A stretch of 57,629 nt of DNA. It comes from Acanthaster planci (taxonomy: Eukaryota; Echinodermata; Asteroidea; Valvatida; Acanthasteridae). Positions within the stretch are counted from its first letter, which is position 1. The number at the start of each line of letters is the position of its first letter. The notes beneath the pieces were generated by a model, which did not search any database, had not been told where the DNA came from, and saw only the letters and a program-made list of their open reading frames with translations. Positions 45,566-55,744 of this stretch are shown here, in pieces. The DNA lies in assembly GCF_001949145.1 (NCBI RefSeq), contig NW_019091360.1, positions 3,121,477 through 3,179,105 of the forward strand, written 5' to 3'. A program made the position numbers and the translations under genes.

Positions 45566-48500
45566 TGACCATAGGCTAAAGCTTCTCCACCGTCCTCTAA
45601 CAAGAACTGTTTGGTACCTAAAGGACTTAACGATAGCTTGTTTTGCGTGACATTGTATAAGCAATGCTTGTTAGATCTGATTAGATGCTGGTTAAAGTAG
45701 TTGAGTTCCCGATTGAACAAACGGTCCCGATAGTGCTTGAGTTTCAGTTGTCCGTCTCAACTTTGGGCACACCTGTGGTCTTTTTGACTTTTGGTTTAAT
45801 GCACATGCATCTGCATAGGTTGATCACCAAATTTGTCTTTCAATTACCCAGTGACTTGTTTGTTTTGGGGGTCGTACAACGGGTGATCTGGGGGATAGTT
45901 TGAAAGATGGTAAACATCTGCATTTTTGTTCATGTGGTACAAATCATCAGTCCATATAGCTAGCAGTAAACTGTCCGTGTCTGTGTATATCTGTGATTGG
46001 AGTTTCATTTTAGTTTGTTATAGTAAAATCATACATAAGCCTTTCAGACAAATCGAGTATACTCACCCCACAATAAATGGGTATGTTCTAAACCATTTTT
46101 GTTTTGTACATCTCGAAGAAGGATAAATCACATTCTGGAAAAACAGTCATCATCTGGTAATTGGGTTGCAACACCAACCTTTTAAACTTTTTAATATCTT
46201 TGTCTGGTCGTCTTGGAGCAAATGTGCATTGATTTGATATCTGACACCCTCTTACGTTTTGTCATAGATGCTGTTGTTCATGGGTTTTAAAAAGTCTTTC
46301 TCAAAATCCGAGCCTGCTTTTGTCGATATATGAACACATCCAAGGTTTTGGCTAAACTTTAAAACTTGGTGAAGCTGTTATAGCTGAAGTACAAATAAAG
46401 CTGCCAAGTAACATAATGCACAGTGTATTTACATTTGGGATAGAGCGTGCACGTGAGCTTGTCTGCTTTTGGGGCATGTTCTGACTGTAACAAAACCCAT
46501 CAATACTCAGAAAACCAATCTTCTGGTATTACAAGGTTTTCTGGAGCCAGAGGTGAGTCGTTGGGTAAGTTGTGTCAATGTTGGGAGTAGTCTAAGTTGA
46601 CTTCAAGTAAACAACCCTCGTCTGTTTTGGGAATCAACGATTGTACGCCCTCAGCAAAAGCCACTAAAGGGCAACGGTTGAATCATTGCCCAACCATACA
46701 AATTATTAGCGTCCAAATACATCAAGTAAGAGTCTGCTTTTTTGGGGGTCATTACTTGATAAATGGCAGTTGTTGGCTTTAAAGTATCTAAAACCACCGA
46801 CGCTAGAAATGCCACCTCGTTTTGCCCGTTTGAAAAATAAGTGTTTATCAACGTCCGTCAGTAGCTCCAATTGAACTCAAGAGTTCAGTTGTCTGGATCT
46901 AAACCGTAGTTGGCCTTGCAAACGCATCTAAAGTTTTAAAAAAACAGCCACGAGTGACAATGCGTCGGTCTGTACTTAAAGGTCGTGGTAGTCGCCGAAG
47001 TTTTTACAGTTAAACGTAGACCACACTCTTTGGGCTCTAGCGTATTCTTCTGGAGTTACACTTTCTTGTTTGAGACCACTGTAAAATTTCTCCCACTCTG
47101 GAAGTTTTGCTTCTTGAAATTTGTCAAACAAATCCATGAATTCTTAGGGATAAACTCCCTTTTGCAAGAGAAGCTTGGAGTTTTGAGAAAACCGGTCTTT
47201 CAGCAACCCATAAGAGTCAGACTCACAGGGGCAGGCTTTCACTCGCTTGTCAAGTGAAGTTGCCATGAAGTTAAACGAGTCTGTAAAACGCAGTTGGCCT
47301 GAAGAAAAAATAACATATTTTTCAGAGTTTTTAATGGAATTTATCGTCTCTAAAGTTGACGCCGCCTTGCATAATCAGATGGATGTCGTAGTTTTCTAGA
47401 TTGTGAAAAACAACCAGAATTACAATTTGGCCAGGCACAGTCTGGAGTTTGAGGTTGCAACAAGCGTGCACTGTGCCTTTAAACTTATCCGTCACGTGAC
47501 AGTGGTCTCTGACTTTTCTAAACTTGTTGATTTTCTTTTCACAATGCATACTGGTGTATTCTATATAACCCTTTGTCATTTATGAACAAAGTCTCGTTTT
47601 TTTCTGGCAGCTTGCACTGGCAAACGCTTGCGCTGGTCCAAGGGCCAGAAACCCGTAGGACATAGTTGGGGTACACAGGTTTTTCGCAAATCCAACATGT
47701 GCCGGTTTGGTTATATTGTTTTTGTTCTTTGTAGGTCCAAGACAGCAGAGGTGGTTTTAAAAACTTTTCATTAATTTCGTCTCGTTCCCAAACCAGAGAT
47801 TCAACAAAATGTTTTGGTGTGTCAGGGCCTCTGTAGGTCCGTTGACTAGTGCTAACACCGTCGCATTGAACCATGACATAAGAATACCCCAAAGCTTCAT
47901 GAATCTTCTTTTTGTTTTTGCGTTCTTCCTTTTTCGCTCAGCTGGGGCAAAATCAAACACTCAAAATCAGCGTAAATCACAAAAGGAGTCTTGTTTGTGT
48001 TAATAGTTTTAAACTGCAACAGGTTTCTATCCATGTCTGGAAATACCACTTTCGGAAGAGTGCAGTCTATACCTTGGCAGTCTTGCTTGTGCGCATCTAA
48101 CTTTTTTTGCTTAGAAAAATGTGACAAACGACGATAACAAAAATACTTTTTGGTAGCCAACTTCACTAGATAAAAGTCGAGAAAAATCTTTGATCCAACG
48201 CTAGTGAAAAGTTTCTGGTTCGGTGCCAGGTTGTCGGCTAAACAAGAGTAAGTTCACAGGTTCTTCCGAGAGGTTCTCTTAGACACTCATAGAGTAAACA
48301 CCTTGTCTTCTTTCGGATATCTAATATGTTGATCGCCAACTTGTTCTAGGTTTAGATGCGAGCGACTTGAGACCGGGGGGGGGAGTTAATGTTGTTAACA
48401 TTTAACCCGTCCAACTCCGTGTAATACATTTTAGGTTACATTGCATCTGGGTTTTGAATTTATCTTTGTAAACACTAAGGGCAGCTCTCAGACTCCATCA
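45530..48500 (-). pseudogene. protein-primed type-B DNA polymerase pseudogene (Polinton type)
   Basis: Motifs in order on the - strand: zinc-ribbon-like Cys/His block with FVIYADFEC (exonuclease motif I) near 47,960; CWICEKP near 47,690; RDHCHVT then FHNLENYDIHLI (exonuclease motif II) near 47,370-47,510; FTDSFNFMATSLDK near 47,270; palm motif A MYLDANNLYGWAM near 46,710; palm motif C YTDTDS at about 45,970-45,987; a conserved C-terminal DGGEALAYGH near 45,570. The motifs sit in different frames separated by stops, so no functional enzyme can be made. In live elements this polymerase copies the element from a protein primer. Confidence 0.88.
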
Positions 48501-48922
48501 GATACACTCTTGGTCTTCATTTTTTATGTTAGTGATTGCCTTTTTATTTTTTAATTAACCAGCTGGGTAGTGCCCAGTAGTAGTGGTACAAGAGCTACCT
48601 CTCAAGGGTGCACATCGAGTCACGTTGATATAAAATGCTATGTGATGTGTTCGATGGCCCAACCTGATTTTCTCTGCGTAAAGACTTCCATTTTCTCTAA
48701 GATACATGTATATTCTCGTTGCTCTGCTGACTTATGGTTAACGTCACCTTTGTTTAACACCATGTTGGTTCTACTTGAAAACACAAATTCTTCTGTGACT
48801 GTGTCTTTTTGATCTTGCCTTTGTTTTAATAAACTTGACCTCCAGCACTGTCTGGAGTTTGAGGCTCTTTAGTTCTTTTAACTTGGATGTTACTTTAGCT
48901 TTAATCATTGCGCATTTGCGTT

Positions 48923-49126
48923 TTAAAATTGCATGGGATCCGTGTTAAACAATCGAGGTACAAGTTCCCAGTTTCTAAAGTTGTCTTTAAACCTCCTAGT
49001 CTGTTTGAAGTTGGGCTCTTTTAACGAGTCTGGTACAATGTGCACTTTGATCACATTGATATGGTCTTTCCTAAGCAACCAGCCTTTTTTGCCCATGCCA
49101 GTGATTTCCCAATTGATTGTTTCGAG
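48923..49126 (-). pseudogene. unidentified coding-like remnant in the virus-like element
   Basis: An open - strand stretch of about 67 codons with natural composition (GMGKKGWLLRKDHINVIKVH, then VPDSLKEPNFKQ, then FRNWELVPRLF) ending in TAA at 48923-48925, between the polymerase and the Cys/His-repeat remnant. Not recognised; it may be part of the same ancestral gene as either neighbour. Confidence 0.35.
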
Positions 49127-49349
49127 CTATATCCAATAATTCGTAGTAGTTTTTTACGTTAAGTTTTTTAATTGGGTTTGGTTTGCATGTACATAAACAT
49201 GTATGGCATAGATGTAATCTTGATGCGCATGTTTAACTTCCATTGGCAGCGTGATGTTATACTTAATTAACATACAGTGTAGTCTATTAACACAGATTTA
49301 TGCCATCTGGAATAGTTTTTTGCTGAAGGTCTTACCAGCCTCAAGTTTA

Positions 49350-49787
49350 TATGTCAAGATAAAATATTTGTTTCATTTTTTTCCTCTGCCCAGCACTCCT
49401 TACACTGATATTTATTTCTACTGTGTTGTTCGCAATTTCTTGGTGTACGAATTTTGCAAGCAGATTTATATTTACCGTGTTTGCAAAATAAGTCTTTTCT
49501 GCATTAATCACAGTTTTTTTTTTGTTTTACTGTTTGGACATAAACAGAGGGGTCTGCATTGTTGGCATTTGTACTTATCTTTGCCATGTTTACAAGTTAC
49601 CCAGAGTTTATGGCGACCTAAACACAGCAAACAGCAAGTTTTTCAACTTCTAGACTCTTTTTTTTGTTTTATAGTCTGTTTGTGGTTTTTGCTTTTCTAC
49701 ATATGATACACGTTTTAGTCTTCGTATCTTTATTTCTTTAATTTTTTTTTCTCAGTTTTTACAGATATCACAAAGGCGAGAGGTCAT
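49350..49787 (-). pseudogene. Cys/His-repeat (CKHGK...CxxC) protein remnant
   Basis: Starts at ATG 49787 with MTSRLCDICKN, then stops and frame changes, a CIIC pair, and at least two units of the form C-K-H-G-K-x(2)-Y-K-x-C-x2-C (near 49,590 and 49,450). Such CxHGKxxxxCxxC arrays occur in proteins of large DNA viruses and related elements and look like small zinc-binding knuckles. It lies upstream of the polymerase on the same strand and may once have been its N-terminal part. Function unknown. Confidence 0.5.
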
Positions 49788-50407
49788 TTTAGCCGCTTGG
49801 TTGTGTGAGCCTTCTAAGGGGGTGCAAAGGCATGAGGGTTCTTGGGGGCGGCAGAAAATAAATCTGCACCCAACAGGCCGACAAGGCTAAAGGGCGTGAT
49901 GAGGGAGCCAGAGGGAGCCTTTTGAGAGGCTAAGGGGTCTTTTTTTAATGGTTGACAAAAATGGGAAAAGTGCGAGGGTAGGTACTCTAGGGGATGGATA
50001 AGAAGAGGTCTGGGTTTTCAGAGTTGTTGACACATAAAAAACAAGAGGAAAAAAGAGTTGATATTCGGATTCTCATCCATTTCCCCTTGGGTAGGTACCC
50101 AAGGATTATTTTGAATTTGAAAAAAAAAAATTTGAAATTGACAAAAACGAACAAAATCCATGGGTAGGTACCAAGGGTGAAATGGGTGAGAATTGGATTT
50201 GGTCTAGAACTGTCCTTTCCCATACTACTGTGGCATCACCACAAACCTTGTGACGTACGCGTTTCATTATTTTCCCCAATTGCCTTGGGACATCTCTGTG
50301 CAGGCGCTCAGCTGCAAACGAAACTGAAATTTGTGAATGAGTACTTGGCGTCCACTGGTAGGGAAGAAACAAAACTTTAAAATGGATATTGCCAATACCC
50401 TGTTATT

Positions 50408-50659
50408 TGTGACCCACCATTCCAAAAGCAGGCTGAAGAAGGTAACTTCATAACCCTGAAATAGAGGAACTTTCACTGTTCACAGACTGGTTTTGATTTT
50501 CACAGGAGTTTTACAGCTATTACTACCTGTAAGAAGCTTCCTGCAGACAGAATTTAGATTGAATATGGATCACTTTGACGTGTAAAAAAAGCTGACAGAG
50601 AGGAATTGTCCAACATCACAAATACCAACTTCAGCCTGGTTTTGGAATGGTGGGTTACA
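50408..50659. mobile_element. 252-bp MITE-like inverted-repeat element
   Basis: Left arm TGTGACCCACCATTCCAAAA and inverted right arm TGTAACCCACCATTCCAAAA, each followed by (G/C)CAGGCTGAAG; 29 of 31 positions match. Interior is non-coding. No clear target duplication, so the family is not assigned. Confidence 0.82.
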
Positions 50660-50778
50660 TTTTAAAACCTGCAAGATTTGGACCTGTAGGGCAAACAGGA
50701 GAAAAATTTCCATGTGAGGATTTTTCCCTGCAGTGACCTCTTCAGCCATCTGAAAGCAATAACATGACCTGAAAACTC

Positions 50779-51215
50779 AAATAGAGGGATCCCAATACGA
50801 CGCTTTTAGCGTCGATCTGCGCACTTCCGCGTTTGAAAACAAGGCTGTATGTGTCAGCTTCAATTCTTAATACGATCAGACGATTGAAAGTAAGGAGTCA
50901 AGACACAAAATACATAAAGGTATGTTAAATTCAGACTTTTCAGGCTGCAAATTTTTGTTGAAGAGTCTTTCAGGAAAACTCGACACGTAAAATCAAAAGA
51001 AAAAATAACGACAATTGACCGCAAACTAACGTACCTGCGATGGTCGTGTATCTTGTGCAGTGGGCGTGGTTTAACCTGGAGTGGCGTCACACTTACGAAC
51101 CGGATACTCCATTACTGTGTGGACTCCGTGGGCGGGCGCGACGAAGTTCAACACAGAGAGCCTCTGTTTCAATGCAGATATGCGCAGACGCCGCTAATGT
51201 GAAATCCCTCTATTT
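50779..51215. mobile_element. 437-bp inverted-repeat element
   Basis: Left end AAATAGAGGGATCCCA and inverted right end AAATAGAGGGATTTCA; further in, both arms share a GCGTC...CTGCGCA block. A/T-rich interior with one 100-codon chance frame. No convincing target duplication seen. Confidence 0.65.
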
Positions 51216-52330
51216 AGAAGGGAAAATACTGAAGGATTCACCAAGAAAACACTTGAAAATTTCAGACCAGTCTCTGAGTCTCATGTGGTTTATGCACGGG
51301 GTGTCAAGGGTGTCCGTACATACACCGGTATATGGAATCCTTTCTGGCTAATATCCTAATCATGGCCATACATGTATTCTGTTACTGCACTGCCCAGCAC
51401 CCCTTGCAGGGTTTGAGAAAATTGGCTTTTGTCGTTCTTGATGCTTCATACGATTAGTGGAATAGAAAAATGTATAATGACATAGCCAGCACATCGATCC
51501 AAAAATTTAGTAACTTAAGATACTTTCAGCCTTATCAAATTCCAGTGAAAATGAGTGCAAGAATTTGGTCAAGTTAAGGAGATGAACATCTATGCATTGT
51601 ACATGTACATGTATGTGTGCCATTGTATCTTGATTGACTTTGACCCAAATGCAATGTCATATGCTTGTGTACATGCATTTGTTAGTGCATGTACGGTAGA
51701 ATTCAGCTGTGTACATTTGAAAAATATCTTGTTTCTGCTCACATTGAGCTGTTCTAAGATTCAAAACCAGTTGTTTGTAAGTTTGACTTTCTCTGAAAAA
51801 TGAAGAATTTTGTTTCTGACAGTTTGTTCACACTTTGAACTGTTCTTCCAAGTATCCATCTTCAGCCTACATGCTCATTCTGGAGTTGTTTTAGCTAATG
51901 TCTTGCAATTATTTTTGCACCATTTTTTTTTCAATGAATGTCAGACAGTTTCCTTGCAAAATGCCTACTTTTCAAGATGGATCCCATGTTGCAGGAAGGT
52001 GTTACCCTTTTTTCAGTGGTTGTGTTCTCTGAATGGGCTGACTTGAATGAGTGTGTGAATGACACATGTATGTACATATGTATGTAGTACAAATGACCAT
52101 AGCAAAATTGTTGTCACATTGAATTGAAACATAATTGATTTGTTTCAACGAGACTGGTCATGGGATAGCTATGATTTCTAGGGATTCCCCCCACCCATCT
52201 TCAAGGTAAAAAAGTGACCCTCTGATCAAGTCCTATATAAATGAACTTCAAGTACTTGTGTTTGACTAATGTTTGTTGAAGCGTTTCTACCGGTAGTTGT
52301 GTTGTTAATGTGGCCTCTTGTCTTGTACAG

Positions 52331-52468
52331 TTTTTTCCAGGTTGTACATCAGTCAGCATGGATGCTTCTATGGATGGTCTGCCCACCGCTGAGCGTACAA
52401 CGTTAGTGGCCATTACCGATGCTTCCTTCAACAGTACTACAGTCAGCAATCTCACGCCTCTCACATAG
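52331..52468 (+). CDS. candidate terminal exon, unidentified
   Basis: After a good acceptor (GGCCTCTTGTCTTGTACAG) a 45-codon frame runs in phase 0 to TAG: FFPGCTSVSMDASMDG, then TTLVAITDASFNSTTVSNLT. Ser/Thr-rich with two N-glycosylation sequons, so an extracellular tail is conceivable. No partner exon was found upstream, and the opposite strand is also open for 109 codons, so chance is likely. Confidence 0.18.
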   Translation, partial: FFPGCTSVSMDASMDGLPTAERTTLVAITDASFNSTTVSNLTPLT

Positions 52469-53934
52469 CAAACAAGGTAAAGCAATTTATATGATAAACA
52501 CCTGACAGAGGAGAGCCCAGAATTTCTCACTGATGGGATATTGACCCCATTGGCTTAATATCCCCTGTCAAGAATTTCTCAGTTTAGCTGAAAGTGATAA
52601 GCGGCACTGAAAAGCCAACTCACCCAGCTTCATTATTTCAAAATTCTGAGAATTAGTTTGCATTTGAATGGGCAAACTTAAGGGTGCTACTAGTCAGCTG
52701 CGAGTGAATCAGGGCTGGATGCAATGGCAGTGGAGCATTGACTGAGATCCCCCAAGCAATCTCCTTTGTAAGAATAACCAAGCAGCATGACTATAGAGGG
52801 CGCTTTCTCCAGAACACAGAGAATGGTTCTTCAGAAAGACATCACACTCTGGAAACTAGCGAGTCCACAGTCAGTGGAGCATTAATTTATGAAGCATTTC
52901 TTATATTACTGTCTGATTCACATGAGTGGGAGTGGAACACAGAATACTGTAATCCATGTCCCACATACCATGAAGCCGAATACATCTTTAACCCCCTTGA
53001 TGGCAGGATTTTTTAACCGTATCCTGCCTGCCTGCTGGAATTCATTTCCAATTTTGCTAACGGCAACCACAGACACCTAGCTTAGCCACAAGGCCTTATC
53101 TGCCAAGTTTGCCGAGTCACATACTGCACACAGCTTGGCTCTGTGTGGTCATGAACCTTGCTGGGGTATTTGGATCCCATCCAACATAATACCAGGCACC
53201 CAGCACTTGCCTTGCCCACGCAACAACACTAACTACCCAAGGACGCTCTGTCACAGCGGAAAGTGTAGCACCCGCTAGATTCACACGCTCTATGCTTGCT
53301 ACAAGCGGGCACCGTGGCTCGTGTGCCTGCTCCCCAGTAGTCCATGCATGCCCAGTATCAATGCCCAGCATCAATGCCCAGCTCCCACTTGTACATCGAG
53401 TGCGCTTCACAAGTTTTTATTTCATCTAATACCCAGTCAAGATTACCCGTAAAATTTGCCTCTTAAGTTCGCACGTAATTTTCTTGCAAATTTCTGAGTT
53501 TTGTTTTTGCAAGTTGTATTCAAATCCCCTTTCTGAATGTAATGTTTATATAAAACAGCCCCTTCTAAGTGAACTTGGAACCACCCCATGAAAATTATCT
53601 TCCCCAAATAATCTTCCCCATAATTATTAAATAAACAGACGCAAACAAACACAAGACCAATTTTTCCCACTTTTCTTCTTCTCTTGACGACTTGTCATTT
53701 CTTTTTTCTCCTCTTATATTTGCAATCATATTTACACTTTGTCTGTTACTGGAAACTTTCTCCTAAAATAAATGGATCCTCCTTGTAAAAAGGGAGAGTA
53801 GTTGCATTACATGATGTCTTGAAATTAGAGAAAACTCTTGAGAAACACTTAGCCAAAAAAGGGCATCGAATGGAGAGTGGTTCCATAACACGTTCTATTG
53901 GAATAGAGGAAATTGTACATGAATATTTAAAGTA

Positions 53935-54055
53935 ATTGATTCAAGTATAATAAACCTTGAAGGAGTTGCCCTAAAGTTTCATATACTATTTCATTTACGT
54001 CTTGGAATAAAGAAAAAATAAATAAGCAATTGATTCAAGTGTGATAAACCTTGAA
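53935..54055. repeat. 27-bp direct repeat, two copies 94 bp apart
   Basis: ATTGATTCAAGTATAATAAA with CCTTGAA following at 53935-53961 recurs at 54029-54055 with two changes. The second copy overlaps the end of the piggyBac coding remnant, so the duplication involved its 3' end. Confidence 0.85.
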
Positions 54056-55690
54056 CAAGGAGCAGCGCAAAGTGGAACATCACAAATTTCACACATCAAT
54101 TTAGTCTCTTTTCTTTTGCCATTTCTAGAACAAACATCACACCGTCTGTATAATTTAGCTCATTTTCCAGTTGGGGGAATTTCTACAGCAAAATGTCTTC
54201 CTATCAGTCTACCCAGACCAGGAAGATGGGATGGTATACCTCTAGATCAAAACAATGGCAAATTTGGTGCATGCAACTCTAAAATTTCATTGACTATCAA
54301 TTGTCTAAATGACAAATAACTGTCAGTGCTACCAATTTCCTTATACACAAGATAAGAGTTTACAAGAGCAACATCAAGCAAAAATAAGAACACTTTTTTA
54401 TACCATTTCTTTGATTTTCTGACTGAATGGTGTGACGATGCCAACTGGTCTGCAATGTCCACACCCTTCATCCCCTCGTTGTAGTTGAGTCACACTTGGG
54501 TTTTTCCAAAGCTATGCCAATTGCCGGTGTCAGCTGTATGCATCGTGGACAGCATATGGACACCTTTTTTGTCTCGCCAGACCAAGGCGAGCAAGTCTTT
54601 GTCGCTGGAGCGGTGAACAACATCACCTCCCTCAAGTTTCAAGGAGCACAAGTCCTTTGGCATGTCTTGACGATTTTGTCTTACCGTCCCAATGACATTT
54701 GTCTTCTGGGCGTGTAGTTTCAGGTACAGTTCAGGGCTGCTGAACCAGTTGTCCGGGAAAATGGTGGACCCTTTGCCCAGAAGATCGGCGTTCAAGTCAA
54801 GTACAATTTTAGTACTTGCCTGTCCAACAGTCTCGTGTGAACCGGTGTAAATTTTGAAGTTCCAAGTGTATCCAGTGCCAACCCCCATGCCCTGACAGAC
54901 ACGATACACCTTGATGCCAAACCTCGCACGCTTCTTGGGGTTGTACTGCTTGGACTTCAGTCCCCCTTTGAATTTCCAAAGGGACTCGTCGGTAGTAATG
55001 TTGCTAGACGGAATGTACACGGACTTAAACTTCTCGGTCAGTTCGTCTTCCACCTGGCAGAGCTTGTAGAGTTGATTGGTCGTACATGTATCTGCATGGT
55101 TGTTATAGACAAAATGCAGACGGGACAGCAAGTCCGCAAATCTGTCAGGTGGCATGGTATTAGGAAAAAAATGGAGTCTCAAGTATTAAGTCTCTCGTCC
55201 AGTAGGACTTCAAGTTGAGTTTCGGCATCAGTTCCATGACGATGATCATGGACAGGAATATTGTGTCGAACCAGCTTCGCATGTGAGTTGGACTTGCTCT
55301 TGATTGACTTTTCGAGTGTTCAGCGGCATAGCGGTTGGTCTCGTTGGCAATGTGCAACGTCAGCTCTGGGGTGAAGAACTGCTCTTAAATTTTTAGAGGA
55401 GTGCTGTTCTTGTCCTGTTCTTGCACTTGAACACCTGCTGTGCCTTGACCGCCGTGTCGGTAGAGAAAGTTGTCATCATCCATCCATTGAATGGACGAAG
55501 AAGCCTTGACCTTCTTGGCTGGCCCCTCTAACGGTGCTTGCCCCTTCAGAATTGCTGTCAGTAGTTTCAATTTCTGAGCTATGTTCAGATTCCGACGTGA
55601 AATCTGAACCACTAGTCGAAGTTTCCTTTTCACTTGAAGATATCGTGTAATGTAACTGAAGGGCTGGGAAGCAGCCAGGCAAATATACAC
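53995..55690 (-). pseudogene. piggyBac-family transposase pseudogene
   Basis: Ser/Glu-rich acidic N-terminus (about 55,650-55,560), then TNRYAAEH, LKSYWTRDLILETPFFS, a 230-codon core (55182-54490) with ITTDESLWKFKG and FPDNWFSS, then KGVDIADQ. The three catalytic Asp codons lie at 54988-54990, 54751-54753 and 54457-54459. The C-terminus keeps the family's Cys-rich finger (RRCDVCSRNGK, CEICDVPLCAAPC; 54,060-54,145). It is disrupted by frameshifts near 55,555 and 55,170 and in-frame stops at 55385-55387 and TGA at 54490-54492, 54247-54249 and 54160-54162. In live copies the enzyme cuts and pastes DNA at TTAA. Terminal repeats were not found. Confidence 0.93.
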
Positions 55691-55744
55691 CCAGCGCTAC
55701 AAAAAAACGCTGCTTTTTAACAAAACAAATGCCCAATTATGCTG

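Larger units (their letters stand above)
43120..49800. mobile_element. decayed Polinton/Maverick (adintovirus-like) element
   Basis: A block of virus-like pseudogenes: coiled-coil protein (-), capsid-like protein (-), small membrane protein (+), type-B DNA polymerase (-), unknown coding remnant (-), Cys/His-repeat protein (-). Polintons carry protein-primed PolB plus capsid genes and are integrated relatives of DNA viruses. Every gene has frameshifts or stops. I saw no integrase, packaging ATPase or protease, and no terminal inverted repeats, so the boundaries given are those of the recognisable coding remnants and the element is probably incomplete. Confidence 0.78.
49801..53994. other. intergenic with two inverted-repeat elements
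   Basis: The first 400 bp are purine-rich with repeated GGGTAGGTAC words (49,977, 50,091, 50,161) and may be the terminal part of the virus-like element. It also holds a tandem ATGCCCAGyATCA repeat near 53,344-53,385. No firm gene; see the candidate exon at 52331. Confidence 0.4.

Noticed and set aside
49251-49706. 151-codon + strand hydrophobic frame
   Set aside because: It lies opposite the Cys/His-repeat remnant; its Phe/Leu/Tyr-rich content is the complement of that A-rich coding strand.
52989-53016. TTAACCCCCTTGATGGCAGG as a piggyBac terminal repeat
   Set aside because: It starts with TTAA, but no inverted partner was found beyond the other end of the transposase remnant.
53117-53410. 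97-codon - strand frame in a G/C-richer patch
   Set aside because: Contains a short tandem ATGCCCAG repeat and no recognisable domain; likely repeat-derived.
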